64,000 nucleotides of DNA. Origin: Tolypothrix sp. FACHB-123 (GTDB taxonomy: Bacteria; Cyanobacteriota; Cyanobacteriia; Cyanobacteriales; Nostocaceae). Positions 53,604 to 62,626 of this stretch are shown piece by piece. The position numbers and the translations under genes were made by a program. Within the stretch, counting starts at the first letter, position 1. The number at the start of each line of letters is the position of its first letter. The notes below the pieces were generated by a model that had not been told where the DNA came from, ran no database searches, and saw only the letters and a list, made by a program, of their open reading frames with translations. The stretch spans positions 294,301-358,300 of the forward strand of contig NZ_JACJRE010000001.1 of NCBI RefSeq assembly GCF_014697075.1, in the 5' to 3' direction.

Positions 53604-56303
53604 CTACTGACAAGGAATATTTTTGGCGATATCAAACTTCAATTGCTTATTATGTTCTTGAACAGTCAATATGGGTTGTGTGTTAATTCCTTCGCGATCG
53701 CCTGTGGCTTTAAAAATAATCTTCCAGCCTTTCAGCACATCACTAGAGGCTGCTTTATCTGGGTTAATACCTGTCTCAAACAATTTCTGTTGAATTGTTT
53801 TTCTATCAATAGGTTTACCTACATCTTGATTCTTAATAGCTTGCACAATTGCTTGCACAGCCTCGTATGATAGGGCTACTCTTCTATTTAAATCGCCACC
53901 CCAATATTGACGAATCTGTTCAGCAAATTCTTGCGCACCACACTGTTTTGGATGCCATTCACTTTGTAAGAATAAGCTTTTTGTCGCTATTTTAGCTTGA
54001 GCAATAACTTCTTGAAGATAAAGAGTATTGGCTCCTAAAATAGGCTTTTTACCGTTATTTAACTTGATAATATTAATCGCATTTTCCAATGTTTTATTAC
54101 CATCAGTTCCCCCATCAGGTAATAGTACCAAAGCATCTGCTTCTTTAACCTGGTCAGGAAGTTTACTAGTATCAAAATTGGGATCTGATAAATCAACTTT
54201 AAGAAGTATTTTTCCTTGATATGATTGGATCACTGTCTCAAATTCGTTAGTTAAATCTCGGCTAAACCATTCTTTACTGTAAAAAATGACTACTTTCGGC
54301 TGAGGTTTTCGCAAATCATTAACTAAATATTGCACCAAACTTTTTGCTTCTTCTCTAGTAGATGTAGTTGTGCGGAAGAATACTTTATTGGAAGTAGTAC
54401 AACCTTGTAAATTTACTACAGTGCTGGTGGGAGAAATTAAGACAAGCTCGTTTGGGGAATAAACTTTTAAAGCTTCACAGGTATTAGGTGAGGTGTAATG
54501 TCCTACCACAGCGAGAATTTTTTGATTCTGGGATAGTTTTGTAGCAATTTGTTGAGCTTGCTTTTGTTGATTGCGATCGTTAGCAATTACCACTTGTAAA
54601 TTTATACCGTTTTTAACCGCTACATCTTGGGCTTGAGCGACGCCAAATAAGATATCTAATCCAGAATTAATATTTAAGGGTGCGGCTATAGCAATGGTAT
54701 AAATTGGAAAAATTGGATTTTGTTGATGTCGCGTATTTACGAAAGCATTGTTACGATAAATTAGAACTTCTGGATCTTGCAATGCGGCTAAAGCTGTTTG
54801 ACGTAAACCTTGAACATTTTTATTTTCTCCTGCTTGAAAGCGGAGACTATCAAAAGTTTTGTATGCACTGTCATAGTCACCTTTAGCAAATTCTTGAATT
54901 CCTTGCTCTTTTAATTTGAGATATGGCTGACTCAATTTGACTCTGCTATCAGCAATTGCTTTTTCACCCAAGCTAATAAAGTTATCTATTTTAGGTTGAA
55001 TTGTTTCATTATTTTCTGGTGGTTTACAGCTTGAGGAAAAAATTGAACAGCGATTAATAAAAATTAAAGTGGCTATAGCAATAATTCCCGCTACAGCAGC
55101 TAGACCCAATATTTTCTTACGCAGGAGGAAAGGTGACTGTGAAGGGGAAGGAGAGGGATTTGGTGTCATTTGATGATTTTCTGAGGTTTGAGCAGGCCAA
55201 ACAAATTCTGGTTGATTGGGATTGAGACAAACGACAGGTAGCCAAGAAGCAGTGGGAAAAGTAGCTTTTAAAGCGTCTAAGCGATCGCGTGCTTCCCTTA
55301 CTGCTAAACACAGGGGTGTACCTTGCGAAAATTCTCGTAAAAAGTAGAGTAAAAATTGACCAGCAATTTTATCTGGTACGGGTTCGCGCATGACGATCGC
55401 GGCTGGGACGTTTAACTGTGTCAAAAAATCTGCAATTCCTAAGCCATCACAGGAATTGAAAATTGCTAGCTTTAAACCTTTATTTACTGCCCTTTTTAAG
55501 CTGGGAGTTAATGCCTCTAAAGGTAAAAATTTATCCTGACTAATTTGAATTTGTCCGCCTGTTGTTTTACTGGAACTATGTCCAGCAAAAAACAGAATAT
55601 CCCAAATTTTATCAAATAGTAAATGAGCAATTTCTTCTTCTGATGGCTCCACTTTGCAAGTAATTTTTGCTCCTCTTTGCTCCAAAATTTTGAGAGCTTC
55701 TTTATCGGCTTCTAGTTGTAATTCTCCCTGAGAACTGCCGAATATAGCTAAAACTTTGACTGGTGTTTTAAAGGTAGCTACTTGATAGTGAAATTTAGTA
55801 AATAAGGCAAATTCAGTGTTAGGGAGTTTAGAAAATAAATCCCAGATATGCCAAGGTAGTCTCCGTAAAACATTATTATGCCGATGATTTGCAGTGTGAC
55901 ATCTAATGATAATGGGAACAGATTGATCGGCTTTGACTTTGATATTGGCTTGAATGCGATCGCGTAAACTTTTAAAAGCTGGATTTTGAAACCAGTTCTT
56001 ACAGTAATTCTCTAGTTCTTCAGCTCTTTTTTTCCAACTATCTAAAGCTACGTTTGTTACCTGTCCGGGAACAGCTTGTAGCGTGCGACTATTCTCCAGT
56101 AATATATCTTGCCAATTTTCGTATAACTGTGGTATTTCTGACGCTGCGGGAATCTCAGTTAAATCATTGTGTTCTTCAATAATTTTACCGTCTTCTAAAA
56201 TTTGCACTTTGACACAAAAGCCGTCATCAAAGCTACCGCTACTAATCTCAAGTACAACAGCGACATTTTGAGGAGGTTGAAGACTAGAGGAGGATAGCAC
56301 CAT
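53604..56303 (-). CDS. Transmembrane CHAT protease fused to an extracytoplasmic ligand-binding domain
   Basis: The 899-residue protein begins with a short N-terminal domain (1-130) and a CHAT caspase-like domain (about 130-365) with His242 (FFAGHSSS) and Cys285 (FNSCDGLG) as the catalytic pair. A Pro/Ser linker and one membrane helix (about 398-416, preceded by RKK, so the N-terminal side should be inside) follow. Residues about 500-890 form a type I periplasmic-binding (receptor-family ligand-binding) fold, with YTIAIAAPLN at its start and GHYTSPNTCEALKVY. The predicted layout is an outside ligand sensor joined to an inside protease. It is the last gene of an operon with a DUF1822 protein and a sigma-like factor. 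Confidence 0.9.
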   Translation of the reverse strand: MVLSSSSLQPPQNVAVVLEISSGSFDDGFCVKVQILEDGKIIEEHNDLTEIPAASEIPQLYENWQDILLENSRTLQAVPGQVTNVALDSWKKRAEELENYCKNWFQNPAFKSLRDRIQANIKVKADQSVPIIIRCHTANHRHNNVLRRLPWHIWDLFSKLPNTEFALFTKFHYQVATFKTPVKVLAIFGSSQGELQLEADKEALKILEQRGAKITCKVEPSEEEIAHLLFDKIWDILFFAGHSSSKTTGGQIQISQDKFLPLEALTPSLKRAVNKGLKLAIFNSCDGLGIADFLTQLNVPAAIVMREPVPDKIAGQFLLYFLREFSQGTPLCLAVREARDRLDALKATFPTASWLPVVCLNPNQPEFVWPAQTSENHQMTPNPSPSPSQSPFLLRKKILGLAAVAGIIAIATLIFINRCSIFSSSCKPPENNETIQPKIDNFISLGEKAIADSRVKLSQPYLKLKEQGIQEFAKGDYDSAYKTFDSLRFQAGENKNVQGLRQTALAALQDPEVLIYRNNAFVNTRHQQNPIFPIYTIAIAAPLNINSGLDILFGVAQAQDVAVKNGINLQVVIANDRNQQKQAQQIATKLSQNQKILAVVGHYTSPNTCEALKVYSPNELVLISPTSTVVNLQGCTTSNKVFFRTTTSTREEAKSLVQYLVNDLRKPQPKVVIFYSKEWFSRDLTNEFETVIQSYQGKILLKVDLSDPNFDTSKLPDQVKEADALVLLPDGGTDGNKTLENAINIIKLNNGKKPILGANTLYLQEVIAQAKIATKSLFLQSEWHPKQCGAQEFAEQIRQYWGGDLNRRVALSYEAVQAIVQAIKNQDVGKPIDRKTIQQKLFETGINPDKAASSDVLKGWKIIFKATGDREGINTQPILTVQEHNKQLKFDIAKNIPCQ

Positions 56304-56383
56304 AAACGACCTAGCGAGGATATTGGGAAGTCAAGGATTTATTATTAGATAAGCATGATTCCGCAAAACTACGCAAGAGTTAG

Positions 56384-57490
56384 CTAAATTAGAAAATCTT
56401 CGCTAAAGCTGGCATCATCAAGAACGACAAGGGCACGGAAGCGATCGCCTGCATCGGCTGTAAACTTGAATTGAATATAATCATCTTTTTGGCGCGATTC
56501 TATAGAAAAAAACGACCTGCCATTTTCATCTAACCCCATGAGCTTTAGTCCTGATGGTAAATGAGACAATTTTTCTAAGGGATAAACTCGCAATAAAATT
56601 AACATTTTGCCATTTAATTTAGGCAAAACTCCTACCATTAAAACTATTGAATATCCCAGCAGATAAATACCTAAATCTTTAGCATTAATCACCGGACATG
56701 CTGGATGTTTTGGTTCTATTTCCCACAATAACTCAGCAGCTTGCCAGCGAATTTCATCATCTTCTGTTGTTTGGATAAGTTTTACCAAAGCCTCTTGGGG
56801 AGTGAGATATAAATCACAAGAACGTCCGCGATAAAGTTGTTCAACTCGTTGGCGAATTACATCGTTACCTCGGTGTTTAAGTTGCAGTTGTGGCTGCTCT
56901 AGTGGTAAAGTCATAGCCCTAAAAGTGCTGAGTAATTCTGGTGCAGGTTGCCAATCAGATTCAAACCTGTGTTGTAGCCATTGTCTGATTTGTACGATTG
57001 GTTCTGTTGCTGCTTCTAAGGTTAAACGCTCTAGCAATAAATCCAGTGGTTGGAAATAGCTACGGGGTAGTTCTGTTACTGATATAGATTCAACAAATCC
57101 TAAAATGTGCCCTTCTTGGTAAGGTTCATCGAGTTGAACTATGAGGTAACCAATACGTTCTGTCCAAACTTCTTGTGGGATGTGACATTTGCGATCGCTC
57201 TGACGTAAGCACCGACATTCTAAAAAGCCGTGCAAACTAGGAATATACAAGTCCGCAATATTTTCTATCAAGCGTTCTAGAGGATTCCAGCTATGACTGT
57301 GTTCTAAATCGCTCTCGATACCCAACAGCTGTAAATAACGCCGTGTGACTAATACCGCCAAAGTATTGCGATAAACTTGTTGCGATCGCTCTTGAGTTAA
57401 TTGCTGTTGAGCAAATTCGTAAGCTTGTATTCGATCGGTTGCTGTAATTGCAATTGCAATCTGCGGGAATTTTGCTGCCTTATTGATCAT
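56384..57490 (-). CDS. DUF1822 family protein
   Basis: The 368-residue protein matches the cyanobacterial DUF1822 family (AYEFAQQQLTQERSQQVYRNTLAVLVTRRYLQLLGI near the N terminus, ending in a beta-rich segment FKFTADAGDRFRALVVLDD). It has no signal or membrane helix and is probably cytosolic. In cyanobacteria such genes repeatedly sit between a sigma-like gene and a CHAT gene, as here (78 bases after the sigma-like gene, 80 before the CHAT gene). Possible roles are protease substrate, anti-sigma factor or adaptor; none is shown. Confidence 0.88.
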   Translation of the reverse strand: MINKAAKFPQIAIAITATDRIQAYEFAQQQLTQERSQQVYRNTLAVLVTRRYLQLLGIESDLEHSHSWNPLERLIENIADLYIPSLHGFLECRCLRQSDRKCHIPQEVWTERIGYLIVQLDEPYQEGHILGFVESISVTELPRSYFQPLDLLLERLTLEAATEPIVQIRQWLQHRFESDWQPAPELLSTFRAMTLPLEQPQLQLKHRGNDVIRQRVEQLYRGRSCDLYLTPQEALVKLIQTTEDDEIRWQAAELLWEIEPKHPACPVINAKDLGIYLLGYSIVLMVGVLPKLNGKMLILLRVYPLEKLSHLPSGLKLMGLDENGRSFFSIESRQKDDYIQFKFTADAGDRFRALVVLDDASFSEDFLI

Positions 57491-57532
57491 GATTTGTCAG
57501 TTGTCATTAGTCAGTTGTCAGTGCTGATTTCC

Positions 57533-57568
57533 CAATGCCCCATGCCCCATGCCCAATACCCAATACCC
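57533..57568. repeat. ATGCCCC/ATACCC-type heptamer repeat
   Basis: About five degenerate heptamers lie in the 78-base gap between the sigma-like and DUF1822 genes, so the repeat is probably inside the operon mRNA. Confidence 0.7.
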
Positions 57569-58312
57569 CTATTCCAACAACTGTTTCAAATGGGAGAAAC
57601 ATCTTGTGCGACAAAATCTCCTCAGTGCTGAGGGTTCAATTGCATATTCTTGGGCGATCGCATTCCAAGAAAACTCTCCGGAATCGTGCAACGCCTTTAA
57701 AATATGAATTAATAACACCTGACAGTTAACATTGGGATAACTCTGCATTCGACAATTTTTGAAGCCTTGGGGATGATTTTGCACTAATTCCAGCCATTCT
57801 TGGATAGTTTCATACCAGCGATCCGGCTCTGGTGCTGGCGGCTCGATCCACTGATGATTTTCTCCATCTGTGACTGGATTTAACCGTCTTCTTTCTTCAT
57901 TGGCTTTTTGGCGAATCACATCATGAATTGTCCATCGCAGTTTTTGGTTAAACCAGGTGACAAAGCTAGCCGTTGTTGGCTGATACTGTCCCAGATTTTC
58001 CATAAACCATACCCAGTTTCGTGATAATGCTTCACTATATATATCTGGTGATATTTTTGCGCCGTTCCAAATTAATCGGGAAGACTTCATCATCGCGATA
58101 ATGAAATCCTTCACCCGATCTGGATTTTCAGCTTGAGATAATTGTTCAAATAACCATTGACGCGCCGGAATATCATTCATGATTTCCTGGAGCGTTTTTT
58201 GTTGCTGTAATAGTTTGCTTTTTGCCATTGCATTACTAAAAGCAGCTTCCAGCAAGCCAATTAGAGGCGACTCTCTCAAGTCATTAGACATATTACAGTT
58301 ATCCAGACCCAA
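57569..58312 (-). CDS. Sigma-70-like transcription factor
   Basis: The 247-residue protein resembles the short sigma-70-family proteins that head DUF1822/CHAT operons. A middle segment (about 95-125; TWFNQKLRWTIHDVIRQKANEERRR) is region-2-like, and a C-terminal helix-turn-helix (about 205-245; WNAIAQEYAIEPSALRRFCRTRC) is region-4-like. An ATG at 58291 (MSNDLRES) is an equally good start. It probably directs transcription of its own operon and perhaps distant genes, controlled by the membrane CHAT protein; this is inferred from gene order. Confidence 0.8.
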   Translation of the reverse strand: MGLDNCNMSNDLRESPLIGLLEAAFSNAMAKSKLLQQQKTLQEIMNDIPARQWLFEQLSQAENPDRVKDFIIAMMKSSRLIWNGAKISPDIYSEALSRNWVWFMENLGQYQPTTASFVTWFNQKLRWTIHDVIRQKANEERRRLNPVTDGENHQWIEPPAPEPDRWYETIQEWLELVQNHPQGFKNCRMQSYPNVNCQVLLIHILKALHDSGEFSWNAIAQEYAIEPSALRRFCRTRCFSHLKQLLE

Positions 58313-58615
58313 TATCTTTAGGTTGGAATATCATGACAAGCTAACCTCCTCTTACCTGTTTGCTAGGTTATCGGCATTCCAGGCTGGGGTCATACAAATT
58401 ATTTACAAAACTTTAAAAAAAGGTGTCAGGAAAACCCATTCCTTTCAGGGCATAAAAAACACCCTGACACCGTTGACGGTTGACAGTTAACAGTCATCAG
58501 TCAACCATCAACCGTCAACATGAAATCCCATCCCCGGAGGGTGGAATGAGCTTAAAATCGTAATTTTTTACTGTCGGGGCGGGGTTTCCCCGCCTTTAAC
58601 GACAATCAATAGTGT
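58313..58615. other. Intergenic region with nested inverted repeats
   Basis: Between the sigma-like gene and hisZ there are three inverted repeats: GGTGTCAGG/CCTGACACC (58422-58430, 58463-58471), GTTGACGGTTGA/TCAACCGTCAAC (58472-58483, 58508-58519), and GGCGGGG-TTT-CCCCGCC (58578-58594). The last is placed to terminate hisZ. No gene is present. Confidence 0.7.
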
Positions 58616-59830
58616 CTAACGCAATGATTCAATTACGGGTGGCGAACCATCTGCTTTAATCCAGGCGATTTGAGCAATACTGCGATCGCGTGCGTATTGA
58701 CGGATAGCTGCTGCATCTCTTCCCCCCAAATCTAGTTCTACCCGCACCATGTCGCTAGAATATCGCAGCTTTTGGGCGTAAGCAAAGGCGGCTGCATCAG
58801 CAGTTGCTGTCTCTGGTACGACTAACCAATCACTGGCTGGTGGAGTTTGCGGTAATTGCTGAGTAGATTGAATAATTTGGTATAAATCTTCAATGTTAAG
58901 GGCAAAGCCAATACCGGGGATGTTTTCTCCTTGGGGATGATATAGCCCTAAAAGCTGGTCGTAGCGACCACCGCGTCCTAAAACTCTGGCTTGTCCTTCG
59001 CTATCGCTAACGACTTCAAACACAATCCCCGTGTAGTAGTCGATAGTTTGAATCAAACTGAGGTCGAGAATTAAGGGGAAATCCCCTCTAGATTCTAATA
59101 ACTCGACTAAAGCTTTGAGGTTATTGACAGCTTCTTGTTGGGCTGGATCTAAATCTAAACTCTGGACTTTTTGCAAGACTTCGCTGCTGTTACCCCGCAG
59201 ATCCAAGATGAGTCTAGCGCGATCGCGCAGCTCCTCACTTAGAGGTAAATTATCGATAGCGATGCGATCGAGATGGGCGATAGCTTGGCGAACTTTACCT
59301 TGGAGATGGGCGGGGAATACACTCAAAAGCGATCGCGTAATTCCGGCTTCACCTAAAATTAAATGCCATTGTTGCAAAGAAAGCGCCGCTAAACAATCTG
59401 CTACTAACAACAAAACTTCTGCATTAGCACGCAATCCGCCTGCACCCAGTAACTCTACCCCAGCTTGATAAAATTCTTGCTGACGGTTGTGGCGATTTTC
59501 CCAAATCCGGCGGAATACATTGGCATTGTAATACAGCCGTTGGGGATAAGTACCCTCTGCCATGCGAGTAACAACAGTACGCGCAATCGAAGCTGTGAGT
59601 TCTGGACGCAACCCTAATTCTTCATCTTCTGCATTTTGGAGTTGAATTACCGTCTGACGCTGAATTGCTTCTCCCGCCATCAGAGTATCCATCCGTTCCA
59701 AAGTTGATGTGATAATCCTGTGATATCCCCAACGATGAAAAACCTGTTGTAACCTATCTTCAATCCAGCGTTTTTGCGCCACATCCAAAGGTAATAAATC
59801 CCTGGCTCCCGCTGCTGGTTGATAAACCAT
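58616..59830 (-). CDS. hisZ: ATP phosphoribosyltransferase regulatory subunit
   Basis: HisZ is a catalytically dead histidyl-tRNA-synthetase paralogue that forms the hetero-octamer with short HisG and confers histidine feedback in the first step of histidine synthesis. The 404-residue protein has class II motif-like blocks GARDLLPLDVAQKRWIEDRL, RPELTASIARTV and GGRYDQLLGLYHPQGENIPGIGFALN, and lacks a C-terminal anticodon-binding domain of the synthetase type. Length is normal. HisG is not adjacent. It precedes a J-domain gene region with a gap of about 160 bases. Confidence 0.9.
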   Translation of the reverse strand: MVYQPAAGARDLLPLDVAQKRWIEDRLQQVFHRWGYHRIITSTLERMDTLMAGEAIQRQTVIQLQNAEDEELGLRPELTASIARTVVTRMAEGTYPQRLYYNANVFRRIWENRHNRQQEFYQAGVELLGAGGLRANAEVLLLVADCLAALSLQQWHLILGEAGITRSLLSVFPAHLQGKVRQAIAHLDRIAIDNLPLSEELRDRARLILDLRGNSSEVLQKVQSLDLDPAQQEAVNNLKALVELLESRGDFPLILDLSLIQTIDYYTGIVFEVVSDSEGQARVLGRGGRYDQLLGLYHPQGENIPGIGFALNIEDLYQIIQSTQQLPQTPPASDWLVVPETATADAAAFAYAQKLRYSSDMVRVELDLGGRDAAAIRQYARDRSIAQIAWIKADGSPPVIESLR

Positions 59831-59991
59831 TCATCCTCCGTATTTTTATCCCTTTCTCCTGCAAAATCTCCTTATATATGGGATTCTTCTTCAGCACTGC
59901 GCTGTTGGCGTTGAGATGGACTATGGCCCCAAGCCAAAGGATAGGGGCCAGTTCCACAAAGCAGACGATTGACCAATTTGGCGATCGCTGA

Positions 59992-60957
59992 CTATTTTTT
60001 CTTTCCACCAAACAAGCTACCAAATAAACCACCACCAGACTTATCTGATTGTTTACCAGAATTATTGGTAGATGGAGTCCCCTTAGCACCACCAGATTGT
60101 AACCCCAAAGCCTTATCCAGTTTTGGTTTCCATTCCAAAGATGTTTTGTCGTTGGGGTCTAATTTGAGTGCATTATCAAAGTGAATCTTGGCCATTTTCA
60201 AGCGATTTTGCTTCAAATACACCAATGCTATCAGGCTATGGCAACGACTATTCTTTGGTTCTAGTTTTAAAGCATCTTGGAGTTCGATTTGCGCTTGGGA
60301 AAGTTGGTTTTTGTCCATCAAACTCTGCGCCCGGCGGATGTAAGATTCCAGCATTGAATCTTCGCAAGCTGTGGCTGCTTGTGCTGTGACTGTAGAATTT
60401 GGTGCAGGAGTTGGCTGTGGGGGAGTTGAGTTATTGGTGGGCTGAACTAATGATGGCTGTGCTGCTAATAGTTTATTGGCACTCCGCATTAAGTAAACCA
60501 AATTCAATTCACTAATTTCGGCAATCACTTGCGGTGCTTGCGGCAACGAGTCATACTGAGTTTTGGCAATATGCGCGATCGCTGCTTTATAAAGTTGATT
60601 GACATTGGATTCTGGCGCATTAACTAACTCTCTAGCCAAATCTGTATGCAGTTCAACAGAAGAAGATTCTTGAACTAAACGCTTGCCCATTTGAGACAAA
60701 ACTATCATGTATTCTGCACGAGTCCGTTCCGCAGAAAGTTTTTCATAAGCTGGGTTAACCAACTTGGCTAGAAATTCGCCAGCTACCTGCTTTTCACCTG
60801 CACTAGCTGCTATATTCGCATCTGGATGTAAGCGACGAGCAATTGTGAGATAGCGCTTGCGAAGTTCCTTGACATCTGCATCAACAGGCACGCATAAAAC
60901 TGCATGATGGTCTATGAAATCATATTTAAAAAGTCCACGATCTATTCTTAAAGCCAT
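59992..60957 (-). CDS. J-domain protein with TPR repeats
   Basis: The 321-residue protein has an N-terminal J domain (about 18-85) with the HPD tripeptide at 44-46, which stimulates DnaK ATPase. A helical middle follows (90-215), then TPR-like repeats (about 215-280; SRCHSLIALVYLKQNRLKMAKIHFDNALKLDP) and a Gly/Lys-rich end (GGGLFGSLFGGKKK). It lacks the zinc-finger and substrate domains of DnaJ, so it is a specialised co-chaperone. The client is unknown. It is followed on the same strand by hisZ. Confidence 0.88.
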   Translation of the reverse strand: MALRIDRGLFKYDFIDHHAVLCVPVDADVKELRKRYLTIARRLHPDANIAASAGEKQVAGEFLAKLVNPAYEKLSAERTRAEYMIVLSQMGKRLVQESSSVELHTDLARELVNAPESNVNQLYKAAIAHIAKTQYDSLPQAPQVIAEISELNLVYLMRSANKLLAAQPSLVQPTNNSTPPQPTPAPNSTVTAQAATACEDSMLESYIRRAQSLMDKNQLSQAQIELQDALKLEPKNSRCHSLIALVYLKQNRLKMAKIHFDNALKLDPNDKTSLEWKPKLDKALGLQSGGAKGTPSTNNSGKQSDKSGGGLFGSLFGGKKK

Positions 60958-61071
60958 AAAACTCTATGCACCAAAGTCAGCAACCGATTCTTAAGGATTT
61001 AATTCGCTACATTAGCGAAGTGTCAGTAGCCGCAAGTTCAGAGTCAATTATCCAGAGTCGGTAGTCCAGAG

Positions 61072-61136
61072 TAATTAACCTTGACCATTGACTATTGACT
61101 ATTGACTATTGACCAGTTGACTATTGACCGTGGACT
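61072..61136. repeat. TTGACTA-type heptamer repeat
   Basis: About seven copies of TTGACTA or TTGACCA variants lie between the inositol-phosphatase and J-domain genes. Confidence 0.8.
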
Positions 61137-61151
61137 TAGTATTCCCACTTT

Positions 61152-61964
61152 TTACTTCCAAGATGACAGTGATGGAATATGTAATAATTCCTGACTCATG
61201 CTGTCATGAACATAACCATTAGTCGCCAAAATTCTTCCTGACTCAATGTTTAGGGGACTACCATCGTAAGCAGTGACTTTCCCTCCAGCTTCTTGCACCA
61301 GAATAATTCCAGCTACCATATCCCAAGGAGAAAGCCCCCGTTCCCAATAGCCATCAAAGCGCCCGCAAGCAACATAAGCCAAATCCATTGCAGCGGAACC
61401 ACTGCGGCGCACCCCTTGAGTTAAATGGGTAAAGTGACAGAATTCGGCATAATTATTATCGGTAGTTTCCCGACGATCGTAGGCAAATCCGGTTACTAAG
61501 AGACTTTTACCAAGTTCCGCAGTCTCGGAAACTTGAATGGGGTGACGGTTACGGGTAGCACCCAAACCAGCAGCCGCTCGAAATAGTTCATTGTGAAACG
61601 GGCTGTAGATTACCCCAACTTGAGGCACACCATTAATTAACAAGCCGATAGAAACAGCAAAAGCCGGGTATTGGTGAGCGTAATTAGTTGTGCCATCTAG
61701 GGGATCGATAGCCCAGAGGAACTCATTATCTTGATTGCCCAGTTTTCCAGATTCCTCAGCCAAAATCGAATGTTGGGGAAAATGACGGCGCAAAACTGCC
61801 AAAACCACCTCTTCCGAAGCCTGATCAGCCGCCGTCACCAGATCGCCAGGACGGCCTTTTTCAATAATTGCATCTTCTAACTTACCCCAGTAGCTTTGTA
61901 AAACCTCACCACCAGCTAAAGCCGCTTCTGTAGCTATATCGAGAAAAATTTGTAAATTTGTCAT
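61152..61964 (-). CDS. Inositol monophosphatase family protein
   Basis: The 270-residue protein carries the family metal site: Glu70-Glu71 (LAEESG), Asp87 and Asp90 with Gly91-Thr92 (AIDPLDGTTNYAH), and the second signature WERGLSPWDMVAGIILVQEAGG with its metal Asp. Family members hydrolyse myo-inositol phosphates, histidinol phosphate, fructose-1,6-bisphosphate or 3'-phosphoadenosine; which applies here cannot be told. In cyanobacteria one such paralogue acts as histidinol-phosphatase, and hisZ is only about 1.3 kb away, though the two are not in one operon. Confidence 0.9.
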   Translation of the reverse strand: MTNLQIFLDIATEAALAGGEVLQSYWGKLEDAIIEKGRPGDLVTAADQASEEVVLAVLRRHFPQHSILAEESGKLGNQDNEFLWAIDPLDGTTNYAHQYPAFAVSIGLLINGVPQVGVIYSPFHNELFRAAAGLGATRNRHPIQVSETAELGKSLLVTGFAYDRRETTDNNYAEFCHFTHLTQGVRRSGSAAMDLAYVACGRFDGYWERGLSPWDMVAGIILVQEAGGKVTAYDGSPLNIESGRILATNGYVHDSMSQELLHIPSLSSWK

Positions 61965-62047
61965 TTGTTAGTGGTCAGTTGTCATTTGTCATTTGTTAGT
62001 TGCTTCCTTCTCTCCCCTAGCCCCTAGCCTCTAGTCCCTAACCCCTC

Positions 62048-62590
62048 TCAACGAAAGGTACGGCGAAACTCAGTTGGAGTCAGGCGCATAGGCTTGTCTG
62101 GTTGCCAAATTCCTAAACCCATGATTCTCGCCCATTGTTGGGCACGTTCTAGACGTTGGTCGTATTTATGATTAAGCGATCGCGGAAAAAATAATACGTA
62201 TCCTTGTTTAACTAATTCTTCATTCAACAACACCTTTTCTTTCCACACATAGGCTAAAGTCCGGCCAATTTTGTCTCTGGGTTCTACGTCAAATTCCAGA
62301 GTGACAATTTGTTCCGCACCCCCAATAAGCTTTTCTAAACCTTGCTTGGCGTCGTCGCCCCAGGGGCGCTGGCGGGTATCTGGCGCATCAACACCAATTA
62401 AACGCACCTGGGAAATCAAATTTGGTTGTTCCGCCATACCTAAAACTTCCAAACTTTGTCCACTGACTACCCGCGCTACTTTCACCTGCACTTGATTATT
62501 TGTCGGCTGTTTATTGGCTTGACAACTCACAAGGAGTAATAGACAAGCCAAAATTGCTATTTTTTGCACCAATCCGCCAAAATACGTCAT
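62048..62590 (-). CDS. Thermonuclease-family lipoprotein
   Basis: From the ATG at 62590 the protein has 180 residues with a lipoprotein signal ending LLLVSC, so it should be anchored to a membrane after lipidation of Cys. The staphylococcal-nuclease-like domain follows: VRLIGVDAPDTRQRPWGDDAK, RTLAYVWKEKVLLNEELVKQGYV, and a C-terminal YDQRLERAQQWARIMGLGIW. It may degrade external nucleic acids for nutrient recovery. The stop of the ferredoxin gene lies about 36 bases upstream on the same strand, so the two could share an mRNA. A start at 62623 is also open. Confidence 0.85.
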   Translation of the reverse strand: MTYFGGLVQKIAILACLLLLVSCQANKQPTNNQVQVKVARVVSGQSLEVLGMAEQPNLISQVRLIGVDAPDTRQRPWGDDAKQGLEKLIGGAEQIVTLEFDVEPRDKIGRTLAYVWKEKVLLNEELVKQGYVLFFPRSLNHKYDQRLERAQQWARIMGLGIWQPDKPMRLTPTEFRRTFR

Positions 62591-62626
62591 CAAAGCCGTA
62601 ATTTGCACCTTTGCGCCAACCAAATT

